This document shows, piece by piece, positions 23,179 through 35,712 of a stretch of DNA of 64,000 nt. The number at the start of each line of letters is the position of its first letter. Position 1 is the stretch's first letter. The DNA is taken from the NCBI GenBank assembly GCA_024509875.1, contig JAMPIV010004468.1, positions 310,001 through 374,000 of the forward strand, given 5' to 3'. Under the pieces are notes generated by a model. It saw only the letters and a program-made list of their open reading frames with translations. It was not told where the DNA came from and did not search any database. Source of the DNA: Oreohelix idahoensis (Eukaryota > Mollusca > Gastropoda > Stylommatophora > Oreohelicidae). The position numbers were made by a program, and so were the translations under genes.

Positions 23179-23455
23179 GAAGACGTCCTGTTCTTTCTTT
23201 GTATTTTCACAGATGCCCGGAGACTACACTTCAATGTCTTACTGTTAAAATGTACTGACTTCTTCTCTCCTTCATCTCTTTAGCCAAAAGTGTAGCATAC
23301 CATCACATTCTTTTTATAGTTTTTATTTTCCTCCATTAATTTTCTTATCCTCTATTCTGGGCAATTTCATTTCTAACAGATAATGCTTATTTCTGTCGTT
23401 TCATTACTTAGAAAGAAAATCACTGTATTCATCTGTTGTCACTGGTACGCTCTCA

Positions 23456-24022
23456 TGGGCCCCAGGTAGTTAGTTCCTATAGGTCTCTTGTGAGCCATGT
23501 GTAGTTATTTCCTATAGGTCTCTTGTGGGCCCCGTGTAGTTAGTTCCTATAGGTCTCTTGTGGGCCCCGTGTAGTTAGTTCCTATAGGTCTCTTGTGGGC
23601 CCCGTGTAGTTAGTTCCTATAGGTCTCTTGTGGGCCACGTGCAGTTAGTTCCTATAGGTCTCTTGTGGGCCCCGCAATAGTTAGTTCTTATAGGTCTCAT
23701 GTAGGCCCCGTGTAGTTAGTTCCTATAGGTCTCTTGTGGGCCCCGTATAGTTAGTTCCTATAGATCTCTTGTGGGCCACGTGTAGTTAGTTCCTATAGGT
23801 CTCTTGTGGGCCCCGTGCGTTTATTTCCTATAGGTCTCTTGTGGGCCCCATATAGTTAGTTCTTATAGGTCTCTTGTAGGCCCCGTGTAGTTAGTTCCTA
23901 TAGGTATCTTGTGAGCCCCGTATAGTTAGTTCCTATAGATCTCGTGTGGGCCACGTGTAGTTAGTTCCTATAGGTCTCTTGTGGGTCCCGTGTAGTTAGT
24001 TCCTATAGGTCTCTTGTGAGAC
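23456..24022 (+). repeat. 35-bp minisatellite, about 16 copies
   Basis: The unit combines GTAGTTAGTTCCTATAGG with TCTCTTGTGGGCCCCGT; successive copies start 35 bp apart (23466, 23501 and so on). Several units carry variants (GGGCCACGT, GAGCCCCGT). No open frame is maintained. Confidence 0.93.
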
Positions 24023-24039
24023 AGAACAGGAATACTGCT

Positions 24040-24215
24040 TCATGATGCATGTCGTACAAGGCTACTAGCATGAGGTGCATGTGGCAGGTAAACTCATCAT
24101 GTAAAACAAGTAGCTACATAAACCAGTGTTACAACAGTGTGCCAATGCCTATTGCAGCTTCCTGCAGTGGTGGCTCCGTATTTCATAGGGAGCATAAGGA
24201 ACATGATGATGATAC
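24040..24215 (+). repeat. SINE-like repeat with GATGATGAT tail
   Basis: Copy of the dispersed family that includes 7768-7580 (minus) and copies near 34330, 35160 and 51540. Shared blocks are ATGTCGTACAAGGCTACTAG, CTCATCATGTAAAACAAGTA, CTTCCTGCAGTGGTGGCTCC and ATAGGGAGC. It ends in ATGATGATGAT. Confidence 0.55.
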
Positions 24216-26535
24216 TTTTCTCAGCAAGCTAAGTTACTACTGGGTAAGTTATATTTGATGCTATATTCCAAGGGCACCTGTAACTTAGCCCAGTCGTTGA
24301 TTGGAGTAGCTCGCTGTTGTAAAAGTTTGAAGAGGTTTTAAAGTGAGTAAAGAAAAAGAGAGTAGAAAGTACAATAACAGCACACCGATAAGGGCTCAGT
24401 TGAATAACAAGTTGTCAGCAAGAGTGAATTCAAGAAGTGTATTTTAATAACAAGTTGTCAGCAAGAGTGAATTCAAGAAGTGTATTTGAATAACTATGAA
24501 CCATTCGAAAAGATATCATTTGAAAAGTTAGCAAAACAGGCTAGTTCTTTCTCGAATCAAACTGGAAACTGGATGATGTGGTTGAGGGAGTTGTTATCGT
24601 TACTGTTTGTGTGTTTGTTTTTCTTGTTGAATAGACAGATTGTTGTGGCGGTATTGCCTTCCCTGCTTTACAGTAGTGGTCCAACTGTGGTCAAAACTCA
24701 AGAGTATCTAATATGGGCTTCCAATGTATCTACCTTCGCACAAGATTACTCTTGGTGGAGATGTAGATATAAGGGTAAAGACACTTCTATTACAAAGGGA
24801 ATCTTCACTAGATATTTAAAATAGCAAAAACAATGCTGCTTTGGCTGAGCACGTTAATTCTAGAATCTGCCGACAACTTTTGTGAAGGAATTATGCACTT
24901 ATTAATTTCAGCTCGTTCAAGCCCCCAACCCTGATTTACTCAGTGGAATTATTGTTATTCTGGTATAGCTCTGTTTAGAGTGTGTGTAGTAATTTGACTG
25001 AGACAAACATGCAGTAACTTTAAAATGATTAAATCGAACTTTAATTTGTAATATTACAAATAACAAAATTTAATAATCACTTAAGTTTTAACAGTTTGAA
25101 AATAATTTGAATAGTTTAAAAGAAAGGATTCATCATTGATAGATGATATAATTCTTATGAAGGAAGTACACTTTGGCAGCGTATATTTTTAACTTAGCTG
25201 CCAATAGTAGTTTCTGCTCCCGCTTATGGGTTCTGTTTACTCTGCTCTCGCTCGTCTCTGGTCAAGGTTAAAGGCGCCGCACGTTCCAAGAACATCAAAG
25301 TGTAACGGCCAATCTAGTCCCGCGTCTGTCTGTAAGACCCTCTTATGATGGCGTCTCGCACAACGTCAGTCCACTTCTACCTTCACTTGGTTCCAGAGAT
25401 AGTACTTTCTGCTGATACCACCAATAAGCCAATCCTGGCTCACAAACTATTTGCTCAGATGAATAAAAGAGACTTGAATAAGCCTCTTACACGCGTCTGT
25501 GGTGTCGTTAATTTAATAAGTTCCCTCTCTGACTTCGTGTGTGGTCCTTCAGTTTCCTCAGTCACGGTTTCCTTATTTAATATGAAAGAGATTTCCCGGG
25601 CTACGAAAGTCCGTCCCCAATTCTATAATAAAAGGTGTCCGGTATGTTAAGAAGGAATGCTAAATTCTAGGCTTCACTCTAGCAGGGTCTGGTATCTTGG
25701 CAAGCAATCTTCTCAGTGGAATAACACTGAAACGTGTCAGGTTATATTCCTGGTCTCCCATGCATCTGTTTTTGTCAAGGAATTAAATAAACGCTCCAAT
25801 AATTTTCAAACAGGCGGGTGAGGGTGTGGTACTTTCAAAATATTCCACGTGAAATGAGGTGCGTACAGCAAAAGGTCACGTATTACCATATATGGCAATA
25901 AGACTCGCGAACATGTCGTTAACCTCATATGACAACGTGTTCCAAAAGTAACAATTCATTACTTTATCGGAAAGTAATCTCTTATCTGTGTCTGTCCATC
26001 AGTTGTCTCCCCGTATTCCAAGCTTTGGTGATGCGCGCACCCGTCTTATTGATGATTAGGCAGATAGCGCTGGGCGATGTACGTGTTAATCCGTAGCGGT
26101 TAAGCTTGGTACAAGGGAATTTTACCAAACGGCCTCTCGTAATATTATCTCTACCCCTCCTTGCAAATGTGGGGTGTTTATCATGAACAAGGAGTGTCAG
26201 ATTACAGGCAAGACACAATATACTGAAAGTAGTTAAAGAATACTTGAAAATATAAACTATCTGCTACATAGTATAGAAAGAAAGAAAGAAAGTGCGGAAA
26301 TCGAAAGCACGCAATAACATCAGTACCATAAATGCACCGATTACTGCCGGACTGAAACAGAGATCGTTCTGACACAATTGTGAGAATGTTCGATTCGGGG
26401 CATTCAAGGACAGGTGTTGGTAGCTGAACGCCAGAGATAGGTCCGGCTGTTAGGAATATTTTAGATAAATGTATTTCTATCTAGTTATTTATATTTATAT
26501 TTTATTTATATTTATATTTATATTTATAAGACTAA
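24216..26535. other. Intergenic DNA with short repeat relics
   Basis: A roughly 50-bp direct repeat (AACAAGTTGTCAGCAAGAGT and following bases) occurs at 24408-24447 and 24449-24488. Part of 24685-24790 is related to 37492-37600. The frames at 24480-24824 and 25345-25650 show no domain I recognise; the first overlaps the repeat relic. A (TATTTA)-type run lies at 26480-26530. Confidence 0.4.
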
Positions 26536-26539
26536 TCGA

Positions 26540-26866
26540 CATATAAGAGAAGACTCTAGGCAGAAATATGTCTCCAACTATATAAGGAAAAGACGATGGT
26601 CATATATCGGTCATGTCCTACGAATGCAAAACAACAGAATACCATTGCAGGCCCTCACTTGGGTTCCTGAGGGTAAGAGGAAAAAAGGAAGACCAAAAGA
26701 AACACTCAGAAGAACAATAATAAGAGAAGGAAGAACGTTGGGATTAAACAATGTGCAAGAGCTAAGAGGAGTGGCGTCATAACGTACAACCTGGAGAGCA
26801 CTGGTTTCTGCCTTATGAGCAGTGTTTGGTGCTTAAAGAATTTATTATTATTATTATTTATAAACG
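26540..26866 (+). pseudogene. 3-prime fragment of an RTE-like LINE with (ATT)n tail
   Basis: Translation of about 26580-26780 gives an RTE-like C-terminus: RRWSYIGHVLRMQ, WVPEGKRKKGRPKETLRRT and a following helix, ending in a stop near 26780. It closely parallels the C-terminal region of the LINE at 2773-6056. A short 3-prime UTR ends in ATT repeats at about 26846-26866. This is a 5-prime-truncated insertion. Confidence 0.75.
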
Positions 26867-26879
26867 CCAGACATAAGTC

Positions 26880-26980
26880 TAATTCCATCATGTAAAACAA
26901 ATTGTTACAGAAGCCACTACAGCAAGATTACGTATGTGCGTTAGTGATGGCTTCTTGCATGCTCTCTGCTACATCAAGAC
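26880..26980 (+). repeat. Fragment of the SINE-like ATG-tailed family
   Basis: CCATCATGTAAAACAAATTG, TTACAGAAGCCACTACAGCA and GGCTTCTTGCATGCTC match in order the central blocks of the copy at 24040. The 3-prime part is missing. Confidence 0.45.
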
Positions 26981-27096
26981 TTCTCTCTGAGTGGAGAAAA
27001 TATGGAAGTTGAAGATAGAAGTCAATCTGACAGTCGTGTTTAAAGTTCTAGGAGTGAGATTAATACTGGTACTACGAACGTCAATGAGAACGAAAA

Positions 27097-27150
27097 AAAA
27101 AGAGAGAGAGAGACAAAGACAGAGAGAGAGACAGAGAAACAGAGAGAACT
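27097..27150 (+). repeat. (GA)-rich simple repeat
   Basis: A/G-only run with AGAGAGAGAGACA and AGAGAGAGACAGAGA blocks. Confidence 0.8.
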
Positions 27151-27572
27151 GAACCCACTCCACCTTGGTTGCTACTTTCATCTTCACTATTGGTTTTTGT
27201 GGTGGGTTTAGATGTTATGAATGTTGGTGTTGTATTTAATTTGGAACTGAGTGAGGTCAAGCTGTGAAGGCCCCTGAGTCTAACAATTGATGGGGTGTGT
27301 TCACAGGAAACCTTTCTGCTACCACCCTAAGATCTCACTCAGATACATTTTTTTGAACTTATTATGTATGGTGACTACGTCTAAATATCTAGGGTAATGT
27401 AAGTGTGGTGTGATGGTAACCCAATACACAAAACACTCACAAGTTTTAGTTTCTATGATCAACTCAACTAACACAGTGTTTCAACTTTGATATTTAACAA
27501 TGTTTTAACAATTTATTTTGTCCTGAACCTAATATTATTTTGGTCAGGACTATCCACATCAAATGAAATCAA

Positions 27573-27968
<396 letters not shown>

Positions 27969-28329
27969 ATTCAATTAAACAAAAATGGACAATCTGTCAA
28001 AGCACATAATTTAAATTCTAATAATGGTGTTAATAAATCTCTACTACTGTTTAACTGGTACTAGATGGCGGGTTGGGGGTTGTAAATCATCCCCTGTCTT
28101 TATTCACACATATTCTTTTCACTTTATACACTTTATTTGATGGAAATGGTTCGTATTTTATACAGTTAGCTTATTATATGGTATATAGTTGATGAATCGT
28201 TCCGTGCCAAGTCATATGCACTTATCTGGCACGTGAAGCTAGATGTTAGTTGTCTTTCCGGCCAACGGCCACTGTCTCAATCTTCCTGGGGCAATCTTGG
28301 TAGAGAGCTTGTATCAAGATTACAGTTCC

Positions 28330-28720
28330 AGTGGTAGAGAGCTTGTACCACTACAGCAACCTCCACTTTCACATTGTTTATTATATTCAGGAAGCTGGCA
28401 CTAGCATAGTGCCAGTAACAAACCCTGCAACATGAAGATTATGGTTTGTCTTAACATAATATCTAATCCACCAAATCCACAATTAATAATGCATTCAAAA
28501 TAAAAGAACAGGGTCAGATCTCTCTGACCATCCCAGCTCATCCAATCTAGATTGATGGAACAGCTTGTACCAGTTTTCCCATTCCTCTCCTCTAATGGTT
28601 ACAACACCTATGCCAGTTTCATTGATCTTTTTCCATAAAATAAGGTAGGCGATATGATCCCTGCTGACAACCTATGCAATCTTTTGGTTCTACATCTCTG
28701 GTAGTTTGTTAATATGGTGG
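28330..28720 (-). repeat. Unclassified interspersed repeat, copy 2
   Basis: Reverse-oriented relative of 20480-20910. GGTCAGATCTCTCTGACC, ACCAGTTTTCCCATTCC and GGCACTAGCATAGTGCC correspond to blocks in the first copy. No coding sequence is recognised. Confidence 0.45.
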
Positions 28721-29715
28721 AGCAACAATTAGGCCTTGCATAAGTCTGCTAGTGACGTATGTACTTACAGTCTTAAATTATCTTCATTACCCAAGTCATA
28801 CAACACAATTAATAATATAAATAATATTAATAATTTCTGTCTTACCACAAATTCAATGAATAAACACAGGAACGATGACTTGGCACAGATTCAGCTCTGC
28901 TGCCGGCGAGATTACGAATTTTTATTTATTTAGTTTAGTTTTATTTAAAAATTCACACTTCTAGTACATCGTCCTGCTCAAGGGACAGATTCTTAGACAA
29001 ATGGCGTCCAGCCTTCAAAGTTTTCATTAATATTAAATGTGTTGGCCAATGGGCTAGGGCGACTAACATTTTTGAATCAAATTTTGAAAAACAAAACTCC
29101 AAACATACAATGTTCTAGTCTGCAAAAATATATTTAGTTTTGGCTAACCCATAATACCATCCCTCTTCCTAACTCCCCCCAATCAGATTACATGTACCCT
29201 CATTTGCCTCATTTCAAAAACGCGTTCAAAAAATGTTATGGCTAAAATAAGCAGGCATGAGTGTGTTCGTCAGTCTGTCCTAGAATATATAGTATTATTG
29301 CAATATCTTGGTTATTAGTTGGACTATTTTGTGATTTAAAATATATTATTGATCAGGAGACCCTATTCCACAAAACTATCTAAGTTTTATGGCCCTATGT
29401 ATTATAGTTCGTATTTCCATATTTTTTTCCATGTTAGTCGTCAAAATTATTTAAATCTAGAAAACTACCATCTTTTTCCCTCTCTCTAACGCTTTTTTTT
29501 CAAACTAAAACGACAATGTCCGTGTTTCGTCAAAATTTACGCTACAATACAGGGAATGAGAGCGGTGTGCGTGTTTATATATTTTCACTGCGTGACTATA
29601 GGACGAAACATGACTTGGCCTTGTGTCGTATTTTCAAACTGCCAAAGCCAATATCACAGCGGATTGATCTACCGCTTGCTTGTCACATTGATCACAGAAA
29701 AAACAATTAAAAGTC
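28721..29715. other. Intergenic DNA, no gene seen
   Basis: AT-rich unique-looking DNA. The overlapping open frames near 29516-29882 lack a domain, and their 3-prime part runs into a LINE tail. Confidence 0.4.
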
Positions 29716-29855
29716 TGTTGTACCAATATACGCCACTAGGTGTGACGGAACAACGGACGATTTCTTGTTGCCCTAATGACGCCGCAAGGTGTTATGGCCG
29801 AAGACTGCTTAGTCGGTCGGCGGTCAAAGGAATAATAATAAATATAATAAAGCCA
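29716..29855 (+). repeat. RTE-like LINE 3-prime-end fragment
   Basis: TTGCCCTAATGACGCCGCAA, GGTGTTATGGCCGAAGACTG and TCGGTCGGCGGTCAAAGG align in order with the last 70 bp of the LINE at 5986-6048, followed by an AATAATAATAAAT tail. Only the 3-prime end is preserved. Confidence 0.6.
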
Positions 29856-30750
29856 ATATCGCTCGTTCGTTACAATTTTTGATTCCAAACAACGCGTGCT
29901 GATGGTAGCATTCTGTCGCTCCTTTCCCCTCCTTCGTGTCTCTCCTTCCGTCTAGAAAAAAATTACGCCTCGATTTGTTTCAAACATGTTACATTTATTT
30001 TCTCTACAGTAAGGCCTATTGAAAGCGATATGTTTGCAGGCGGGGTGAAGAAGCTAATCGTAACCCCATATTTTATTTCTACCTTATTTTGACTTTATAC
30101 TCTATAATGTTTTATCTAATTTATCGATTGTATTGAGGATATCACTACAGTTTTATCCATGCTGCCAGCTTGAGACAATTGTGAAAGTAACAATTATGGT
30201 GTAAAGAAATTACTGTCCTGAATTTCATATCCCGTTGCGGTTGTTCACAGCCAACGTGATGCCTTTTCTGGAGTTTCACCGAGTCTCTTAAGTGCCCTTG
30301 TTCTTTGTCCTTTCACACCCAATAGTTTCAGGAGAACACGCACTGATGCAGTCACTAGACCACTTGCCACTACCTATACAGCTATGAATTTTCATGTGAA
30401 TCCATCATCTATTCAACTCTACGGAGTGGTTTAACGCACATTATCACACACACTCTGTATAACACTAATCTCACTGCCACAGGATGTTCAGATAACACTT
30501 ACTTAGTCGTTCTTCTTCTATCCTGGGGTGTAGAGGTATGCCAATAAAAAAGGCAATAGTCAGAGAACACACGAAAGACAACGTCATGACATCACACGTG
30601 TGTTTGCTGTAAAAAAACAACACATGTTAACACATAAGCACTCTAGACCAAACTCAAGACATCGTGATGTATGTGTTAAGGTTGTTAATGATGCAGTTTC
30701 TTCACGTCTTTTCTAATGTACTTATTTGTCTGTAGTTGTTCAGTCACTGT
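29856..30750. other. Intergenic DNA, no gene seen
   Basis: No supported gene or repeat. The sequence is unique-looking on both strands by eye. Confidence 0.4.
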
Positions 30751-30754
30751 TAGT

Positions 30755-30965
30755 AGATTTGTAAATGTCATCTATTCAGTATCTAGACACATTATGTCCA
30801 CCGTGTTACTAGAGTTGTAAATATCATCTATTCAGTATCTAGACACATTATGTCTACCCTGTTACTAGAGTTGTAAATATCATCTATTCAGTATCTAGAC
30901 ACATTAATGTCTACCCTGTTACTAAGAGTTGTAAATATCATCTATTCAGTATTTAGACACTATAA
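30755..30965 (+). repeat. 56-bp tandem repeat, about 4 copies
   Basis: Unit includes GTAAATATCATCTATTCAGT, then ATCTAGACACATTATGTCTA and CCCTGTTACTAGAGTT. Starts at 30761, 30817, 30873 and 30931 give periods of 56, 56 and 58. Confidence 0.9.
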
Positions 30966-31640
30966 TTTTACCACAGGTCCAAACCAGGGATTACATGCGC
31001 CACTCACTTAACGTCAAAGCAACACTCCTGCATTATTTGTTTTCCCAATAAGAAGGGGTCTGAATACAGAAAATTATGTAACATTTATGGTTAGAATAAT
31101 TTTTAAAGTTACACATTTTTACCAATAACACGAAAGACAAATAAAAAAAAAGTGTGCACAAATATAAAGGAACACGAACACCTAAAAACATAAAATTAAT
31201 TTATTTTAAAACATTGAAACTTATTTACATAAACAGTTTTTTAAATCCCTTGCTAGCATTGACACTACTGAAAATAGTATGGCCATGGTAGTTTTTGTGT
31301 GTGTGTTTTTTTAAATTTGAAATGAAACAGCTTTATTGAAAAACAAAAACAATCAAGCAGTCAAACAATTGTTCACACATGATTATTTTCTTCATCACAC
31401 CTCAGTTCTTCAAGGAGCATAGGCCCTCATCATATATACAATGCTGTATTTATGAAATAAAATATTCACATTATATTATTGTTCATCTTTAGATAATTGT
31501 TTTAAATTAAGGAAGAAATATTTATACTATTTTTGTTACACATAACGTACATGGCTATTTTGTTATCTGCGCTTTTTTCCCTCTTCACAAGAGTTTATTT
31601 ATTAGGTTGTTATTGACAGTACTCTTACAAATTCGCTGTT
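30966..31640. other. Intergenic DNA, no gene seen
   Basis: AT-rich sequence without a supported feature. Confidence 0.4.
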
Positions 31641-31726
31641 TGAAAGAAAGAAAGAAAAAAAGGAAGGAAGGCAGGAAAGAAAGAAAGAAAAAGGAAAGAA
31701 AGAAGGAAAGAAAGAACGATACAATC

Positions 31727-31771
<45 letters not shown>

Positions 31772-31772
31772 C
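31641..31772. repeat. Compound microsatellite (GAAA)n-(AT)n-(GT)n
   Basis: GAAA/GGAA repeats at 31641-31714, a short ATATAT run, then about 16 GT dinucleotides at 31735-31766. Confidence 0.92.
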
Positions 31773-31990
31773 GTAAGAGCAAGTAACCCGCCAAAACAAT
31801 CTGGCAAAATAATTCAGTTGTGCTAGAAAATCTTCTGTATGTTCTGATGACGGCACTAATCCTCCTCTTATTCCTTCCCATTCCATTACAGTTTCAATTA
31901 TTCTTTGTAAGTCAAACCATTGGTCAGCTTATGGTCAATGCACCACGAAAAAAACAGAGTGAAAGGTGGGTGTGTTTCTTTTCATGGGCC

Positions 31991-32551
31991 TTCAAATTAG
32001 CTTAAACATTTATAACACATAAGGAAGGGAAACCCGAGGCCTGTAAACGGTAAATTAATATGAAACAAACATAAAGGTATGTTTTCAGGCACTCGTAAGA
32101 AATAAAGAAGTAGAACACTAGACAACAGAAAAACCTACCCTCTGTCCTGTAATTACTGTTCTAAGTCAACTATCATGTACTAGACACAGTATTAAGGTCT
32201 CTTTGTCTTTTGTGCACTGGCCTATACTGTCTGATAGGGAAACAACAGAAGTGATTGCGTCATTAATAGGCTGTACTGCCCATGGTGAACTTCCGGCGTT
32301 ATGTCTTTCGGTTCGCACTATTGACCTGTCATCGAAGCGTCATTTTTTGGTGATGCGTAGATGGCAGGAAGGATAGTGTGATTCGCTTGCATAGCTAGGC
32401 GGTGTTGTCGCAAGGAAGGTCCAGTGTTCAAATCCTGGGTAAGCCACTCACGTCTGTTGTTTTTCTGTTGTCTAGTGTTCTACATCTTTATTTCTTACGA
32501 GTGCCTGAAAACATACCTTTATGTTTATTTCATATTAATTCAATTTAGCTT
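31991..32551 (+). mobile_element. Inverted-repeat pol III element, copy A (oldest, monomeric)
   Basis: Body 32004-32538 (535 bp). The flanks TTCAAATTAGCTT (31991-32003) and TTCAATTTAGCTT (32539-32551) form a 13-bp TSD with one mismatch. A reverse-oriented left arm (to about 32133) switches abruptly to the forward unit (about 32131 onward) and ends at TTCATATTAA. Left and right arms are inverted copies over about 80 bp, and the left end extends about 46 bp further. The unit contains the same tRNA-like promoter as copies B and C but is clearly more diverged from them. It carries one TTCATATTAATT block where B and C carry two. Confidence 0.8.
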
Positions 32552-32880
32552 TCACGGGACGATTCACTCCGTTTTCTCATTTTCCACAAAGTGCACGATG
32601 AAAAGATTGCACGACATGTGTCTTATTTTCACTGGTGTTCAATTTAGATGTGAAGGTGCAATGCGCACCACTTCTGTATTTTCCCAGAAATGCTCCACGT
32701 GAAGAATGCAAGGCACGGACATTCTTTTAATGGGTGTTTAACTTAGATTTCATGGTGCAATGCGCGCATTTTCCATGTTTTCCCGAAAATCTAGCGGGAT
32801 TTTTCTATTGTACTTCACAGCATGTTTTATTTAGACAATTATTAATATGAAATAATTGTTGTTAGTTTAATTATTACCTA
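32552..32880. other. Spacer with two similar short blocks
   Basis: GTGAAGGTGCAATGCGCACC near 32652 and ATGGTGCAATGCGCGCATT near 32752 are related, about 100 bp apart, and are followed by similar TTTTCCC-rich text. This suggests a decayed 2-copy repeat. No gene is seen. Confidence 0.4.
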
Positions 32881-32883
32881 CAT

Positions 32884-34200
32884 GAACAGCATGGATGAGC
32901 AGCATTGACTGAGCCTCTTCATTCAGTAATGTTGCTCCATTGGTGATCAGCGATGGCTGAGCCTCTTCATTCAATAACGTTACTCTATAGATGAGCAGAA
33001 ATGGCTGAGCCTCTTCATTCAGTAATGTTACTCCATGGATGAGCAGAAATGGCTGAGCCTCTTCATTCAGTAAAGTTACTCCATGGATGAGCAGAAATGG
33101 CTGAGCCTCTTCATTCAGTAATGTTACTCCATGGATGAGCAGAAATGGCTGAGCCTTTTCATTCAGTAACGTTACTCCATGGATGAGCAGAAATGGCTGA
33201 GCCTCTTCATTCAGTAACGTTGCTCCATGGTTGAGCGGTAAAGGCTGAGCCTCTTCATTCAGTAATGTTACTCCATGGATGAGCAGAAATTGCTGAGCCT
33301 CTTCATTCAGTAACGTTACTCCATGGATGAGCAGAAATGGCTGAGCCTCTTCATTCAGTAATGTTACTCCATGGATGAGCAGAAATGGCTGAGCCTCTTC
33401 ATTCAGTAATGTTGCTCCATGGATGAGCAGAAATGGCCGAGCCTCTTCATTCAGTAACGTTACTACATGCATGAGCAGAAATGGTTGCGCCTCTTCATTC
33501 AGTAATGTTACTCCATGGATGAGCAAAAATGGCTGAGCCTCTTCATTCAGTAACGTTACTCCATGGATGAACAGAAATGGCTGAGCCTCTTCATTCAGTA
33601 ATGTCACTCGATGGATGAGCAGAAATGGCTGAGCCTTTTCATTCAGTAACGTTACTCCATGGATGAGCAGAAATGGCTGAGCCTCTTCATTCAGTAACGT
33701 TACTCCATGGATGAGCAGAAATGGCTGAGCCTCCTAATTCAGTAACGTTACTCCATGGATGAGCAGAAATGGCTGAGCCTTTTCATTCAGTAACGTTACT
33801 CCATGGATGAGCAGAAAAGGCTGAGCCTCTTCATTCAGTAACGTTGCCCCATGGTTGAGCAGTAAAGGCTGAGCCTCTTCATTCAGTAATGTTACTCCAT
33901 GGATGAGCAGAAATGGCTGAGCCTCTTCATTCAGTAATGTTTCTCTAAGGATGAGCAGAAATGGCTAAGCCTCTTCATTCAGTAATGTTACTCCATGGTT
34001 GAGCAGAAATGGCTGAGCCTCTTCATTCAGTAATGTCACTCGATGGATGAGCAGAAATGGCTGAGCCTCTTCATTCAGTAACGTTACTCCATGGATGAGC
34101 AGAAATGGCTGAGCCTCTTCATTCAGTAATGTTACTACATGGATGAGCAGAAATGGCTAAGCCTCTTCATTAAGGAATGTTACTCCGTGAATAAGCAGCA
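32884..34200 (-). repeat. 48-bp minisatellite, about 27 copies
   Basis: Unit is CTCCATGGATGAGCAGAAAT, then GGCTGAGCCTCTTCATTCAG, then TAACGTTA, spaced exactly 48 bp (33031, 33079 and so on). Because 48 is a multiple of 3, the minus strand is open for 246 codons (33607-32867) as repeats of TLLNEEAQPFLLIHGV. Substitutions do not obviously favour silent positions and the frame is broken beyond 33607. I regard it as noncoding satellite DNA. Confidence 0.93.
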
Positions 34201-34324
34201 CGGATTGAGCCTAATTATTTTAATGCTCTATAAAAGAGTGTTGATCCCAGATGTTATAAGTCATATCTAAAGAGGCAACAAAAAATTAATAATTCTACTG
34301 CACCCTCCGGCATGTCGAACGAAG

Positions 34325-34480
34325 CAACTAAAATGAGGTTGTGCACGTGACTATCGACGTCATCATGTAAACCAAGTTGCTACAGACTTTACTGCTGCAA
34401 GAACATATGAATGCTGGGAATATTGGCTCCTGCAAGAGAGCCAGCTGTAAAGGTGGTTCCATGCTCCATATAAGTCAACA
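34325..34480 (+). repeat. SINE-like repeat fragment
   Basis: GAGGTTGTGCACGTGAC, TCATCATGTAAACCAAGTTG, CTACAGACTTTACTGCTGCA, GGCTCCTGCAAGAGAGCCAG and GGTTCCATGCTCCATATAAG occur in the same order as in the copies at 24040 and 51540. Confidence 0.5.
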
Positions 34481-34834
34481 GAAAAATAATTATACAGGAA
34501 AAATTAAGCCTAAAAAGTAATTGACTTTCTTTCATTTTCATTCTATATTTACTATAAAATAAAAATGAATACTTCAAACACGAAAACAAAACACAGTAAA
34601 CAATTTGCTCACCTATGATCTTTTTACCTTTCTTCCAACTCGACTATAGTTCTATTGACATAAGGGGATGTAGTAATTAAACAGCGAGTACATACTGGGA
34701 GAATTGATGAAATGTCTGGCTAAGACAACCAAGCCTTTCACCAGGTTTGGTTAATCTATACTCCGGTTTTAAAACTCCGCTTAATCTCATCACGTTGTCA
34801 TTAGGATCAGGACCGGCCATATGTCTGTAATCCT

Positions 34835-35165
34835 CTCTTTGCCATTTTACAAGGAGGGATCAGAGCACAATTGTTCGGCTCAGAACACAACACATACCAC
34901 TCAACAGTCACTTGAACAGAACTCAACCACAACACTCTCCACAGTGCCAGCTATGTAACTGCCCCTACGAAACTGTTGACCACCACCTCTTTGAGTGCCC
35001 AGCATTCGATGATGTTAAGAAAATGCTCCTTCCTCCGAGGCCAGATAAGTAGAACACCTTGTACGAAGAAACAAAAGAACTTGCTAAAACATACAGATAT
35101 CACTACATGGCATTGGGCCGAAGGACGAGAGCCCAAGCGCCTCTAGATCAATAACAACAATAATC
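34835..35165 (+). pseudogene. 3-prime end of a LINE with C-terminal Cys/His motif
   Basis: About 34873-35052 translates to a RLRTQHIPLNSHL segment followed by CQLC..C, then HHLFECPAF and a stop. This is the Cys-rich C-terminal end common in Jockey/I-type non-LTR retrotransposons. The 3-prime UTR ends CATTGGGCCGAAGGACGAGA, GCCCAAGCGCC and an (AAC)n-like tail. A nearly identical 3-prime block ends the tRNA-headed SINEs at 54123-54408 and 42599-42866. Confidence 0.7.
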
Positions 35166-35312
35166 TCATCATGTAAACAGACTGGTGCAGACATCACAAC
35201 TACAAGATATGGATGTGATTGAGCAAGTTTCCTGCAAAAGTGCAAGGGGTGGGGGGGGGGGGGGGGGGGGGGCCTCAAATGTGGCTGTGTGCTCCATATG
35301 GAACAAAACTGG
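35163..35312 (+). repeat. SINE-like repeat fragment interrupted by a poly-G run
   Basis: CTCATCATGTAAACAGACTG and TTTCCTGCAAAAGTGCAAGG match the dispersed family. A run of about 24 G follows (35250-35273), then GTGGCTGTGTGCTCCATATG as in the 3-prime part of other copies. The G run has expanded inside the repeat. Confidence 0.5.
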
Positions 35313-35712
35313 AAATGATGAAAATTCCGCTTGCTTCATTTTACCTACAGATCCGATGTACCTGTGAGCCGGCCAGTATATATTTAGATCAGTTTACTTT
35401 ACCAGGAACTAAATTAATCAGATGTTACATCGTTAATGTTTTGTTAGTCATAAATAAGTTAGTTTCGACAGGCCAATTTATTATTATCAATAATCTACTA
35501 CCTGCCGGTTCGTATCTGTTTGGTAAGCCTGTGTAATTTAATGCAGGGCAATATTTTTGAATAGCAGACTATTGTCATAAAGAGTCGAATTTAGCACTTC
35601 TGCTAAATAATTTAACAGTGTTATTTCAATATGGAAACCAGACCTGCAGGTCCAGCAGCTGTTATTTTGATTACATTGCTCACGCGCTTGGATTTATGCA
35701 ACGGTAAGAAAG
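35313..35712. other. Intergenic DNA, no gene seen
   Basis: Unique-looking sequence up to the target duplication of element B. Confidence 0.4.

Noticed and set aside
24480..24824. A 114-codon frame with a hydrophobic segment
   Set aside because: Its 3-prime third lies in a repeat also found at 37492-37610, and the start is not an ATG-supported gene start.
25345..25650. A 101-codon plus-strand frame as a possible host gene
   Set aside because: No recognisable domain, signal peptide or splice context; the surrounding DNA looks noncoding.
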